64,000 bases of DNA from Prado023 sp963747335. GTDB lineage: Bacteria > Actinomycetota > Actinomycetes > S36-B12 > CAIYMF01. Location: assembly GCA_963747335.1 (NCBI GenBank), contig CAVVEV010000002.1, positions 62,001-126,000 of the forward strand, in the 5' to 3' direction. Below are positions 36,094 through 44,537 of this stretch, piece by piece; positions within the stretch are counted from its first letter, which is position 1, and each line of letters begins with the position of its first letter. Both the position numbers and the translations under genes were made by a program. Below the pieces are notes generated by a model. That model was not told the DNA's origin. It ran no database searches and saw only the letters and a list, made by a program, of their open reading frames with translations.

Positions 36094-36114
36094 GCCTGTT
36101 CTGAGGAGGTACCC

Positions 36115-37137
36115 GTGAAGGCTGTCATCGCCGACCAGTACGGTGCGCCGGCGCAGCTGCGCATCGGCGAGGTGGATCGCCCCGTGCCCGGCGAGGGGCA
36201 GGTCCTGATCCGCGTGCACGCAGCCTCCGTGCATGCCGACGTCTGGCACATGGTCCGCGGAGTGCCCTACGTCCTGCGCCTCATGGGTGGGGGCCTGCGT
36301 CGCCCCGCCGAACCCATCCCGGGCACCGATGCCGCGGGCGTGGTCGAGGCGCTGGGCCCGGGAACGTCGCGCTTCGGCGTCGGCGACCCGGTGTTCGGCG
36401 AGGTCGTCGAGGGATTCCAGTGGCGAAACGGTGGGACGTTCGCGGAGTACGTGAACGCGCCCGAGGCCGCGCTCGAACGCATCCCTGACGGGGTCTCGTT
36501 CGTTGACGCCGCCGCGATCCCGACCTCCGCGCTGATCGCGCTGTTCTCGATCCGCACGGAGGCCAAGGTGCGCCCGGGTGAGCGCGTGCTGGTCAACGGT
36601 GCGGCGGGTGCGGTCGGGCAGTTCGCGGTCCAGATCGCCCAGGTGGACGGAGCGCACGTCACGGCGGTCGAGCGCGCCGATCGACTGGACCTGCTCGCGC
36701 AGGTCGGTGCCGATGAGGTGATCGACGGAACGGCCACCGACTACACCACAGGCCCTGGGCGCTACGACGTGGTGATCGACATCCCCGGAAACCGGCCGTT
36801 CTCCCATGTTCGCCGGATCCTCACCGACACGGGCCGGTACCTGCTGATCGGCCACGATCGGTATGGCGCCGGCGGCCATCGCTGGCTGGGCAGCATCCCG
36901 CGTGTGTTCGCACTGACGGCACGATCTGCGTTCAGCGGGCAGGTGCCCCGACCGACGTTCTCCGGTCCGGGGCCCGATGCCATGGCCGTGCTGGCCCAGA
37001 TGGTGGCCTCGGGCTCGATCCACCCGGTCGTGGGCCGAACCTTCCCGTTGGACGAGGCCGTGGCGGCCCTGGAGCACCTGGAGTCCGGCCAGGCGCGGGG
37101 GAAAGTGGTCCTGACCATGGTGGGTCCGCCCGACTGA
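36115..37137 (+). CDS. Zinc-free quinone oxidoreductase-like MDR protein
   Basis: A 340-residue medium-chain dehydrogenase/reductase. N-terminal GroES-like fold: MKAVIADQYGAPAQLRIGEV, PGTDAAGVVEALG, FGEVVEGF. Rossmann part: GERVLVNGAAGAVGQFAVQIA for NADPH binding, LAQVGADEVID, and C-terminal HPVVGRTFPLDEAVAALEHLESGQARGKVVL. The structural zinc cysteines are absent, as in quinone oxidoreductases. GTG 36115 follows GAGGAGGT. Confidence 0.92.
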   Translation: MKAVIADQYGAPAQLRIGEVDRPVPGEGQVLIRVHAASVHADVWHMVRGVPYVLRLMGGGLRRPAEPIPGTDAAGVVEALGPGTSRFGVGDPVFGEVVEGFQWRNGGTFAEYVNAPEAALERIPDGVSFVDAAAIPTSALIALFSIRTEAKVRPGERVLVNGAAGAVGQFAVQIAQVDGAHVTAVERADRLDLLAQVGADEVIDGTATDYTTGPGRYDVVIDIPGNRPFSHVRRILTDTGRYLLIGHDRYGAGGHRWLGSIPRVFALTARSAFSGQVPRPTFSGPGPDAMAVLAQMVASGSIHPVVGRTFPLDEAVAALEHLESGQARGKVVLTMVGPPD

Positions 37138-37197
37138 TCCCGCCAGGGTCAGACCGGATGCCGACCCGCATTCTCAGACCGATCTGTCCCGCCTCAC

Positions 37198-38034
37198 TCA
37201 GTGCGGCGCGACCAGGGACCAGGGGACGGTCAGCTCACCCAGCCGCCACCGGGCAGGCCCGTCGCGCAGGGGCACCCCGTCGTCCGCGAGCATGCCCAGG
37301 GACGCCTGCCAGCGCTGGCGCGGACCGAAGACTCCCTGAGGTGCGGCGCGGTCCCATGCCCGGTCCAGGTCAGCGAGCAGCTGGTGGATGCCCTGGCCCG
37401 GGACGTTGTGGTGGATCAGCGCCTTCGGCAGCCGCTCGGCCACCTGGCCCGGTCGCGCCAGGGTGCGCAGGTCCACGCTGAGGGTCAGGGTCTCCGGGAC
37501 CGGAGGGCTGCCGTCGGAGGGGACCGCGGTGGTCACGGACCGCGCCGGGACGGCCACCCAGGCCGCGAGCCTGCCCAGCTCGTCACAGGTCCCCTCCACG
37601 AGCAGGCCGCCCGCCTCGAGCCGTCCCGTCATCCTCGCCCAGGCACCGGCCACCTCGGACGCGTCGTACTGGCGCAGGACGTTCGCCGCGCGTATCAGCA
37701 GGGGCCGGCGACCACTGAGCAACGGCACCTCGAACCCGCCCCGGACGAACCGCACCCCCGGCCGGGCCATCGCCTCGGCGGCCGCGACCCGGTCAGGGTC
37801 GATCTCGATACCGACCACGTCGATCGCCGGGTGCAGGCGAAGCAGGCGGTCGGCGAGCTCCAGCGTGGTGATCGGCGATGCGCCGTACCCGAGGTCCACC
37901 ACCGTCGGGGCCGGATGTGCGCGCAGGGCCGGACCCATGCGATGGGCGATCCAGCGGTCGAAGCGGCGCAGGCGGTTGGGGTTGGTCGTGCCCCGGGTGA
38001 TCGTGCCCTGCGCTCGGCCGCCGCTCGGGATCAT
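37198..38034 (-). CDS. Class I SAM-dependent methyltransferase-like protein
   Basis: A 278-residue protein: RLRRFDRWIAHRMG, then the SAM-binding motif I VVDLGYGASPITTLELA, motif II VVGIEIDPDRVAAAEA, RFVRGGFEVPL and a C-terminal half (HHNVPGQGIHQLLADLDRAWD, FGPRQRWQASLGML) typical of an actinobacterial group found near gpm and mshA. The substrate is unknown. ATG 38034 gives the N-terminus MIPSGGRAQG. Confidence 0.88.
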   Translation of the reverse strand: MIPSGGRAQGTITRGTTNPNRLRRFDRWIAHRMGPALRAHPAPTVVDLGYGASPITTLELADRLLRLHPAIDVVGIEIDPDRVAAAEAMARPGVRFVRGGFEVPLLSGRRPLLIRAANVLRQYDASEVAGAWARMTGRLEAGGLLVEGTCDELGRLAAWVAVPARSVTTAVPSDGSPPVPETLTLSVDLRTLARPGQVAERLPKALIHHNVPGQGIHQLLADLDRAWDRAAPQGVFGPRQRWQASLGMLADDGVPLRDGPARWRLGELTVPWSLVAPH

Positions 38035-38048
38035 GGCGCCCCGAAGGG

Positions 38049-38330
38049 TCAGCGTCCGCTGGTGATCTCGATGATCCGCGGCCGGATGTCGAGCAGGTAG
38101 ACCGAGGCGATCACGATCGAGGCGATGCCCAGGATGCCGATCGGGCTGAACATCGCGAGCGAGACCAGTGTGGCACCGCCGGTCAGGGCCAGCCACAGCC
38201 CCTTGGACTGCCGCCCGATGGCCGGGAAGGCGTCGGGCCGGGTCCGCAGGGCGTGGACGAAAGCCCAGGCCGAGCCGACCAGCGTGGCGATGTCGATGGC
38301 CCAGAGGATCGCGGTCGTCAGCGTGTTCAT
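38049..38330 (-). CDS. DUF2516 family membrane protein
   Basis: A 93-residue protein with three membrane helices (NTLTTAILWAIDIATLVG, GLWLALTGGATLVSLAMF, GILGIASIVIASVYLLD) and the family segment FVHALRTRPDAFPAIGRQSKG. Conserved in actinomycetes divergently from, or next to, the hbhA-XRE locus. Function unknown. It lies 14 bases upstream of the methyltransferase gene on the same strand. Confidence 0.9.
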   Translation of the reverse strand: MNTLTTAILWAIDIATLVGSAWAFVHALRTRPDAFPAIGRQSKGLWLALTGGATLVSLAMFSPIGILGIASIVIASVYLLDIRPRIIEITSGR

Positions 38331-38392
38331 GGCAACAAGCGTAGGTGACGCAGCCCACGTGAGCCATCTCACGCCCGGACCGCTTGCTATCC

Positions 38393-38424
38393 GCTTGCAA
38401 TTGCAAGCACCCCGGGCGGATACT
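38393..38424 (+). promoter_or_regulatory. Promoter with 16-bp palindrome upstream of the XRE gene
   Basis: GCTTGCAATTGCAAGC (38393-38408) is a perfect 16-base palindrome. The TTGCAA at 38395-38400 can serve as -35, with GATACT at 38419-38424 as -10 and an 18-base spacer. The -10 ends six bases before the GTG at 38431, implying a leaderless message. A third copy of CGCTTGC lies at 38381-38387. Autoregulation by the XRE protein is the simplest reading. Confidence 0.7.
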
Positions 38425-38430
38425 TGATGT

Positions 38431-39435
38431 GTGGCCAAGATCGACGCAACGAAGCTCGGGGAGTACATCCGCGAACAGCGGGGTGCTGCCCAGATCTCGA
38501 TGCGCCAGCTGGCCAAGGCCGCGGACGTCTCCAACCCCTACCTGAGCCAGGTGGAGCGGGGACTGCGCAAGCCCAGTGCCGAGATCCTGACCCGGATCGC
38601 CTCCGGGCTGCGGATCTCCGCCGAGACGCTGTACGTGCGGGCAGGGCTGCTCGAGGAGCGCAGCGGTGACCTCAAGGTCATCGACGCCATCTCCGAGGAC
38701 GCCACGCTCACCGAACGGCAGCGCAAGGCCCTGCTGGAGATCTACGCGGCCTTCCAGACCGAGAACTCAGCCCAGCGCCCGCTGGCCGAGGACAACCCCG
38801 ATGAGGAGAAGCTCATGACTGAGAACACCACCCCCATGACCGACGCCGTCCAGGAGACCCTGGAGACCGCGACGGAGACCGCGACCGCTGCCAAGAAGAC
38901 CGCCGCCAAGCGGACGACGACCGCCAAGAAGACGGCCGCGAAGAAGACCACGACCGCCAAGAAGGCTGCGACGACCCGGACCACGGCCGCACGCAAGGCT
39001 GCCGCTGAGAAGATCGCCCCGAAGCACGAGGGCATGCACATCCCGACCGTGGACGAGGTCCGCGAGCTGGTCGGCAAGATCGATGTCCCGAGCGTTGAGG
39101 ACCTCCGCGCCCTCGTGACCAAGATCGAGGTGCCCGACCGTGGCCGACGTCCGTGCCGAGGCCGACAAGCTCGTCGCCAAGATCGAGGTGCCCACCGTGG
39201 CCGACGTCCGTGCCGAGGCCGACAAGCTCGTCGCCAAGATCGAGCTGCCGACCGTCGCCGACCTGCGCGCCGGGGCCGACAAGCTGGTCGCCAAGGTGGA
39301 GCTGCCCAAGGTGGAGCTGCCGACCGTGGCCGACCTGCGCGCCGACGCGACCGACCTGGCCAACGACGCCCAGGAGCAGGCCACCGCGCTCTACCGCAAG
39401 GTGCTCGCCACGATCAAGTGACCTCCGCCCGCTGA
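38431..39435 (+). CDS. XRE-family regulator reading into an HbhA-like region
   Basis: Residues 1-70 form a helix-turn-helix of the XRE family (LGEYIREQRGAAQISMRQLA, ADVSNPYLSQVERGLRKPSA). Residues 75-110 (VIDAISEDATLTERQRKALLEIYAAFQ) complete the regulator seen as a separate gene in mycobacteria. There is then no stop: the frame continues in phase through a ribosome-site-like GAGGAG and an internal ATG (38815) into an Ala/Lys/Thr-rich HbhA-like part. After a frameshift near 39134 the last 100 or so codons are out of frame (basic Arg-rich sequence) to 39435. So the regulator is real, while the fused part may be an artefact or a true fusion. Confidence 0.8.
   Translation: MAKIDATKLGEYIREQRGAAQISMRQLAKAADVSNPYLSQVERGLRKPSAEILTRIASGLRISAETLYVRAGLLEERSGDLKVIDAISEDATLTERQRKALLEIYAAFQTENSAQRPLAEDNPDEEKLMTENTTPMTDAVQETLETATETATAAKKTAAKRTTTAKKTAAKKTTTAKKAATTRTTAARKAAAEKIAPKHEGMHIPTVDEVRELVGKIDVPSVEDLRALVTKIEVPDRGRRPCRGRQARRQDRGAHRGRRPCRGRQARRQDRAADRRRPARRGRQAGRQGGAAQGGAADRGRPARRRDRPGQRRPGAGHRALPQGARHDQVTSAR
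38815..39421 (+). pseudogene. HbhA-like phasin/heparin-binding protein, frameshifted
   Basis: ATG 38815 has GAGGAG six bases upstream, so it is probably the native start. The product has an acidic helix, an Ala/Lys/Thr-rich stretch (AAKRTTTAKKTAAKKTTTAK), then amphipathic repeats (PTVDEVRELVGKIDVPSVED). The repeats continue in the next frame from about 39137 as VADVRAEADKLVAKIE units, ending NDAQEQATALYRKVLATIK at 39421. The junction reads GTGCCCGACCG where sibling repeats read GTGCCCACCG or CTGCCGACCG, so one extra C or G has been inserted. Mycobacterial HbhA has its Lys-rich part at the C-terminus; here it is near the N-terminus. Confidence 0.75.
39140..39310 (+). repeat. Three tandem 57-bp coding repeats
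   Basis: Units begin at 39140, 39197 and 39254, each encoding 19 residues of the form VADVRAEADKLVAKIEVPT. The first two are nearly identical, the third diverged. The predicted structure is a continuous amphipathic helix, as in HbhA and apolipoprotein-like proteins. Confidence 0.85.
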
Positions 39436-39464
39436 CGCGGGTCGAGTGAGCAGCACTGAGTGAC

Positions 39465-39500
39465 CTGAAGGGGTCCGACCGTCCGGTCGGGCCCCTTCAG
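39465..39500. terminator. Strong hairpin between convergent hbhA-like and asparaginase genes
   Basis: A 16-bp stem with one G-T pair: CTGAAGGGGTCCGACC (39465-39480) and GGTCGGGCCCCTTCAG (39485-39500), with a GTCC tetraloop. It lies 43 bases after the HbhA-like stop and 62 bases before the asparaginase stop, so it can end transcription from both sides. Confidence 0.85.
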
Positions 39501-39562
39501 CGCGTCCGGGGTTCCGCGCGGCGGTGGGTTCCGCGCGTCGTGGGTTCAGCGGCGTGCCGGCC

Positions 39563-40507
39563 TCAGATCACGGCCTCCACGACCCCGACGGGCCGCCCGC
39601 CACCCAGGATCGGCGGCGGTGAGGCGGCGCCCAGCACCAGGGGGTCGACGCCCAGGTGGCGCAGCAGGGCGACGGCGACCGCAGCCCGGGCACGCTCCGA
39701 TCCATCGGCGACCTTCAGCGCCCCGGCTCGGCCATCGGGCAGCGCGAACGCGTGGACCGACTCAGCGCCGTCCTTGGCGATGGCCCCGGGCAGGGCCGCT
39801 ATGAACAGGGTGACGTCTCGGCCGGTTCCCCCCACGTGCTCCGGGTGGGCCGTCATGGCGTGCGCGACCCGCCCCTCGGCGCTGTCCGCGCCGGCCAGGA
39901 CCATCCGGGAGAACGCCCGGGCCAGCCCGATCAGGCTGATCGCCGCCACCGGCGCGCCGCACCCATCCACACCCGTGGCCACGATCCGCTCTCCTGACAG
40001 CCGCTCGATCCCGGCGGCCGTCGCGCGCTGGACCGGGTGATCCACGTTCATGTAGTCGGTCAGCGGGACGCCCAGGGCCAGCGCCGTGCGCAGCATCGCT
40101 GCGTGCTTGCCGGAGCAGTTCTGGGTCAGGGAGGTCGGACCGCCGCCAGCACGGATCCACTCCATCTGCGCGGCCGGGGCGTACGGCAGCGCGGGGGTGT
40201 TTGCGAGGTCGTCCTCGGTCAGGCCCCCTCCGGCAAGGACCGCGCGTACCGTGTCGAGGTGGAAGGACTCCCCGCTGTGGGAGGCCGCCGCGATGGCCAG
40301 TTGCGCCCCCGACAGGTCCAGCCCCGCCTCGACCATGCCGGCCGCTTGCAGCGGCTTGTTGGATGAGCGCGGCAGGACCGGGTCCTCGGGCCGACCCCAG
40401 GCCTGCACGACCACCCCCTCGGGATCGACGATCACCGCATGCCCGGCATGCACCGATTCCACCCATCCGTTGCGGGTCACACGGGCGAGGAGCACCTGAC
40501 CATCCAT
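39563..40507 (-). CDS. Asparaginase II family protein (Rhizobium etli AnsA-like type)
   Basis: A 314-residue protein of the asparaginase_II family, distinct from the classic bacterial L-asparaginases. Features are VTRNGWVESVHAGHAVIVD, PRSSNKPLQAAGMVEAGLDL, IAAASHSGESFH, LTQNCSGKHAAML and ATGVDGCGAPVAAISL. It is expected to deamidate asparagine or a related amide. No signal peptide is seen. ATG 40507 is chosen; GTG 40519 would overlap near the upstream stop. It is in an operon with the BKACE gene. Confidence 0.92.
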   Translation of the reverse strand: MDGQVLLARVTRNGWVESVHAGHAVIVDPEGVVVQAWGRPEDPVLPRSSNKPLQAAGMVEAGLDLSGAQLAIAAASHSGESFHLDTVRAVLAGGGLTEDDLANTPALPYAPAAQMEWIRAGGGPTSLTQNCSGKHAAMLRTALALGVPLTDYMNVDHPVQRATAAGIERLSGERIVATGVDGCGAPVAAISLIGLARAFSRMVLAGADSAEGRVAHAMTAHPEHVGGTGRDVTLFIAALPGAIAKDGAESVHAFALPDGRAGALKVADGSERARAAVAVALLRHLGVDPLVLGAASPPPILGGGRPVGVVEAVI

Positions 40508-40519
40508 GGGTGTCCGCAC

Positions 40520-41350
40520 CTATCCCTGCGCCGGGAGGCCGAGCAGCCCCCGCGCCTCGTCCGGCGAGGCGGCCGGACGGAACGCCTCGGCGGCCAGGCG
40601 CGCGGCCCGTTCGACCAGCTCGGCGTTGTCCCGGGCAGGCTGCTTGGGACCGTAGGTGAGCGTGTCCTCCATGCCGACCCGCAGGTTCCCGCCCAGCGAC
40701 AGGGCGGCAAGCATGACCGGCACGCTGGACCGTCCGATCCCGGTGGCCGACCAGGTGGCCGCGGCGGGCAGCATCGCCACGCCCGCGACCAGGGCTTCGG
40801 CCGTCCCGGGCATCCCCCCGGGCACCCCCATCACGAAGTCCGCGTGCACGTGCCCGCCGGCGGGTGCCCCGAAGGTGTCCAGCAGGCGGTTCATCGCGGT
40901 CACGTGGCCGAGCTCGAACAGCTCGAACTCCGGCAGGATCCCCAGGGCCTGGGTGCGCTGGTACAGCTCGGCGACGAACGGCCATGGATTGGCGAAGACG
41001 TCGTCGCCGAAGTTGACGGTCCCGGTGGTCAGCGAGCAGGAGTCCGGAGCGGCGTCGAGGACCGCAAGGCGGGTGTCGAACGGATCGGTCACCGCGCCCC
41101 CCGTGGACAGCTGGACGATCAGGTCCGTCGCCTCGCGCACCGCCGCGACCGTCTCGCGCAGGCGGCCGAGGTCGAGGGTCGGCCGGCCGTCGTCGTCCCG
41201 GATGTGGAGGTGGATCATCGCAGCGCCCGCGTCCTGACAGGAGCGCGCGGCCGCCACGAGCTCGTCGAGGGTCACTGGGAGAGCGGGATTGGCGTCCTTC
41301 TGGCTCTCCGCACCGGTGGGCGCGACCGTGATGAGCGTGGTTGCGGGCAT
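40520..41350 (-). CDS. BKACE family beta-keto acid cleavage enzyme (DUF849)
   Basis: A 276-residue TIM-barrel enzyme that cleaves beta-keto acids with acetyl-CoA, as in 3-keto-5-aminohexanoate cleavage of lysine fermentation. Metal-binding histidines lie in MIHLHIRDDDGRP and GGHVHADFVMG. Other family parts are VQLSTGGAVTDPFDTRLAVL, CSLTTGTVNFGDDVFANPW, FELFELGHV and GGNLRVGMEDTLTYGP. The true substrate differs among subgroups and cannot be read here. It lies 12 bases upstream of the asparaginase gene. Confidence 0.93.
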   Translation of the reverse strand: MPATTLITVAPTGAESQKDANPALPVTLDELVAAARSCQDAGAAMIHLHIRDDDGRPTLDLGRLRETVAAVREATDLIVQLSTGGAVTDPFDTRLAVLDAAPDSCSLTTGTVNFGDDVFANPWPFVAELYQRTQALGILPEFELFELGHVTAMNRLLDTFGAPAGGHVHADFVMGVPGGMPGTAEALVAGVAMLPAAATWSATGIGRSSVPVMLAALSLGGNLRVGMEDTLTYGPKQPARDNAELVERAARLAAEAFRPAASPDEARGLLGLPAQG

Positions 41351-41444
41351 GGCGGCAATCTTGGCACCTGCATGGGCTCAAGACCCACCCGCCCGGATGC
41401 CGACGAAACCCCTACACGGTTCCTGCGCGATGAAAGGACCTGGA

Positions 41445-42809
41445 ATGTCCATCGAGTCGTCGTCGCCTGACCGGCTGCCGACGGCCGAGACGATCCTCCG
41501 AGACCTCGGCCAGAGCGGTGCCTCCGGGGTGCTCGAGATCAACCACCCCGCGGACGAGATGTCGCATGTCTGGGTCCGGGCGGGGCGCATCTACGCGATG
41601 CAGGTGCCCGGCTACCGACCAGCCCTCGGGATCCGCCTGCTCTCCGGCGGGCTGGTCTCCCCCGAGCAGCTGAGTGCGGCCGCGGCCGAGCAGCGCGATC
41701 GCTTCCCCGGCCACCTGATCGGCCAGGTCCTCGTCGGCATGGGGTACGTCGACGCGCAGGTCATCGACGCCTTCGTCCGCGACCAGGTGCGTGACCAGGT
41801 GGCCGACCTGCTGGACCTCGAGGTGGTCAGCGCCGAGTTCCATCCCGGGCGCCACGTCCGCCAGGACATCATCGAGCCCACCGACATCGACCAGCTCCTC
41901 GCCGTCGCCCGGGAGAACCGGGATCGCCGTGCCGAGGTCCTCGAGCGGGTCGGCGGGGCGCACGTGACGCCCGTGCTCGGACCCCCGGGCACCGGACCCG
42001 CCCAGACCCCCCTGGGCCCCTACGACTGGGCGCTGCTGTGCCGGGTGGACGGCCGGCGGGACCTCACCGAGCTGGCCCGCGTCTGCGGGTTCACCGTCGT
42101 GGAGGCCGCGCAGGTGGTGGCCGACCTGGCGGTGACGGGGCTGCTGGCGATCCCCGCACCCCCACCCGAGGACGAGGCTGCCCTCGCACCCGTGGTGGCC
42201 CTGCATCCGACCACCGGGCCCACGGACCCGCAGTGGCGCTTCGACGGCACCGACGCCGGGGAGCCCGATCCTGTGGCCGCGCCCGCCCTCGCGCCCACCC
42301 CCGACGTTCCCCCCGCGCGCGCCAGCGAGCTGCTGGCCGAGTTCGGTGGCCTGCTGCGCGACGACCCGGACCATGCGGGGGAGGCGACGCCGTCCGCGGA
42401 CTTGGCGCCACCGGCCGACCTGACGCCCCCAGCGGATCTGGCGCCACCGGCGCACCACACAGGCGTCGAGCACAGGCCGGCCGAGGCCGAGGCTTCCCCG
42501 GGGCTGCAGCAGGAGGCTGCGCAGTCCCCTGCCCTGGCGCTGGTCGAGCGTCCGGCGGAGCCGACCCTGGCCCTGGTGCCCGCTGGGCCGCAGTCGCCGT
42601 TGAGCCTCGTCGACGACTCCCCTCCCCCGGCGCTGTCTGTTGTCGATCCCCCGGGTGCTCCGGCGAACGATGTCCGGTCGGACACCACGGCGTTCATGCG
42701 TGAGCTGTCGAGCCTCAGCGACGACCCCGACAAGGCGGATCCGGTGGTCACACGCCTGGTCGTGCCCCTCACCGAGCACCGACGCAAGCGCCGGCCCTGG
42801 AGCCGTTGA
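41445..42809 (+). CDS. DUF4388 domain protein with disordered C-terminus
   Basis: A 454-residue protein. Residues 12-75 (TAETILRDLGQSGASGVLEI, HVWVRAGRIYAMQVPG) are a DUF4388/PATAN-type domain, common in signalling proteins. Residues 75-150 resemble the GSPII_E-like helical region (GHLIGQVLVGMGYVDAQVID). A winged-helix-like part follows (LCRVDGRRDLTELARVCGFTVVEA). From about 245 onward it is Pro/Ala-rich and disordered, with near repeats such as LAPPADLTPPADLAPPA. Role unknown; a regulator of surface or cytoskeletal function would fit the domains. Confidence 0.85.
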   Translation: MSIESSSPDRLPTAETILRDLGQSGASGVLEINHPADEMSHVWVRAGRIYAMQVPGYRPALGIRLLSGGLVSPEQLSAAAAEQRDRFPGHLIGQVLVGMGYVDAQVIDAFVRDQVRDQVADLLDLEVVSAEFHPGRHVRQDIIEPTDIDQLLAVARENRDRRAEVLERVGGAHVTPVLGPPGTGPAQTPLGPYDWALLCRVDGRRDLTELARVCGFTVVEAAQVVADLAVTGLLAIPAPPPEDEAALAPVVALHPTTGPTDPQWRFDGTDAGEPDPVAAPALAPTPDVPPARASELLAEFGGLLRDDPDHAGEATPSADLAPPADLTPPADLAPPAHHTGVEHRPAEAEASPGLQQEAAQSPALALVERPAEPTLALVPAGPQSPLSLVDDSPPPALSVVDPPGAPANDVRSDTTAFMRELSSLSDDPDKADPVVTRLVVPLTEHRRKRRPWSR

Positions 42810-42855
42810 TCCGCCCGATCGAGCAGGCAACACCTCGACGATCACATCTCGAGGC

Positions 42856-43332
42856 TCACAGCTCGACGATCACCGTCACCGGCCCGTCGTTGACCAGCTC
42901 GACGCGCATCATCGCGCCGAATCGCCCCTCGGCCACGGTGGCGCCGCGGTCGCGCAGCCGCTCGGCGAACGCCGACACCAGCGGCTCGGCGACGGGGCGG
43001 GGAGCAGCCTGCTCCCAGGTGGGACGCCTGCCCCTGCGGGTCTGGGCGTAGAGGGTGAATTGGCTGACGACCAGGACCGGAAGACCGGCGTCGGACGCCG
43101 AGACCTCGCGGCTGCCCTGCGCCAGGTCAACTCCGGGCAGGCTCGCGCTCAGCTCGTCCGCGTCGAACAGGCGCATGTCGTGGACCTTGTCCGCCAGTCT
43201 GCGGGCGATCTCAGGGGTGTCGGTGTGCGTCGCCCCCACGAGGACGCACAATCCCGGACCCTCGATGCTGCCGACCACCTCGCCGTCGACGACCACCCGG
43301 GCGCCATCGACACGCTGGACGACGACCCTCAT
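42856..43332 (-). CDS. dtd: D-aminoacyl-tRNA deacylase
   Basis: A 158-residue DTD-fold enzyme that removes D-amino acids from mischarged tRNAs. Signatures: MRVVVQRVDGARVVVDGEVV, GLCVLVGATHTDT, KVHDMRLFDADE, the catalytic SQFTLYAQTRRGRRP, and the Gly-cis-Pro type motif in GAMMRVELVNDGPVTVIVE. ATG 43332 is the family start. It is convergent with the DUF4388 gene. Confidence 0.96.
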   Translation of the reverse strand: MRVVVQRVDGARVVVDGEVVGSIEGPGLCVLVGATHTDTPEIARRLADKVHDMRLFDADELSASLPGVDLAQGSREVSASDAGLPVLVVSQFTLYAQTRRGRRPTWEQAAPRPVAEPLVSAFAERLRDRGATVAEGRFGAMMRVELVNDGPVTVIVEL

Positions 43333-43502
43333 CGGGATCGCCCCGTGTGCCTGCCCAGTCCGACCGGACCGCGCACACCTGCCTGCCTGCACACACCCGC
43401 GTCACGCATCACGGCATCATCGCAGGGCACCGCCGGTGTGCTGACGATCCTGACCCTCGGGACGTCGGCGTCGTCCGCACTCGGCTGGACGTTGTACGGG
43501 CG

Positions 43503-44537
43503 TCAGGGGACGACGACGACCTCCTGGGCGGCGACCACGTCACCATCGGCAGCTCTGAGGAGCAGATCCACCGTGGGGTCGACCGAGCGCTTGAGGATGA
43601 CGGTCGCGATCGGACCGAGCTCATGGTGCTGGGCGGCGGTGCCGACCCATCCGACGACCCGCTCCCCCACCAGGACCCCGTCACCGTGCGCGGGCAGGAC
43701 CCCCTCGGACCCGTCGATGTGGGCCAGCGCCAGCCGGCGCGGGGGCTTGCCCAGGTTGTGCACCCGGGCCACAGCCTCCTGGCCGCGGTAGCACCCCTTG
43801 GCCAGGTGGACCCCCGCACCGATCCAGCCCACCTCGTGGGGAAGCGTGCGGTGGTCGGTCTCGAACCCCATCCGGGGCACGCCCGCCGCGGTCCGCAGGG
43901 CCTCGAGCGCCCACGTGCCGGCTGGGCGCCCGCCTTCGATCCGGGCCTGTGCCTGCGGGCGCGGCAGCAGCACCTCACGGCCCGGGAAACCGGTGGGGCG
44001 GGTCGGCGCGTACCTCGTGGCGTCCCCACCACGGTCGCTGCCCGAGGGCGTGGCCTGACCCCCGGTCCAGTAGTCGCCGGGGACCACCCACGTCGGATGC
44101 CCCGTTGCATCAGGCTCAGGCGTCGGCTCCCAGATGACGGCGAGGTCCGGGCGTGCGGCGACCTCGACCCGCAGCATGAACCGCATCGAGTCCAGGTAGG
44201 CGCCCAGGGCCGGACCCGTCCCAGGCTCGACGCTGAGCAGCACCGACTCCCCGGTCTCGACCAGGTGCAGCTCGTGCTCCACGTGGCCGTGCGGGCTCAG
44301 GACCAGCACAAGCCGCGACTGCCCGGGCGCGAGGCCCACCAGGTGTGCCGTGGTGAGGCTGTGCAGCCAGCTCAGGCGGTCTGCACCGGAGACCTCGAGG
44401 ACGTCGCGATGGCCGAGGTCGACGACCCCGACGCCGGCCACGAGGTCCCGCTGCTCGGCCAACGGGTCGCCGTAGTGCCAGGCAACGGCCTCATCGACAG
44501 TCCCGGGTGGGGCAGGGATGGCGCGCAGGGTGCTCAC
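43503..44537 (-). CDS. ygfZ: Folate-binding protein YgfZ, Fe-S cluster assembly factor
   Basis: A 344-residue GcvT-like protein that supports maturation of iron-sulfur enzymes. The diagnostic motif KGCYRGQEAVARVHNLGK with its conserved Cys is present. The N-terminal domain has VVDLGHRDVLEVSGADRLSWLHSL, LVLSPHGHVEHEL and SMRFMLRVEV, and a loop near 165-200 is Gly/Ser-rich. GTG 44537 overlaps the fur stop by four bases. It ends a four-gene operon. Confidence 0.94.
   Translation of the reverse strand: MSTLRAIPAPPGTVDEAVAWHYGDPLAEQRDLVAGVGVVDLGHRDVLEVSGADRLSWLHSLTTAHLVGLAPGQSRLVLVLSPHGHVEHELHLVETGESVLLSVEPGTGPALGAYLDSMRFMLRVEVAARPDLAVIWEPTPEPDATGHPTWVVPGDYWTGGQATPSGSDRGGDATRYAPTRPTGFPGREVLLPRPQAQARIEGGRPAGTWALEALRTAAGVPRMGFETDHRTLPHEVGWIGAGVHLAKGCYRGQEAVARVHNLGKPPRRLALAHIDGSEGVLPAHGDGVLVGERVVGWVGTAAQHHELGPIATVILKRSVDPTVDLLLRAADGDVVAAQEVVVVP

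Noticed and set aside
34630..37077. Minus-strand open frame of about 815 codons across ybjN, gpmA and the oxidoreductase
   Set aside because: Plus-strand genes are certain from motifs, start overlaps and terminators; the antisense frame has no likeness to any family.
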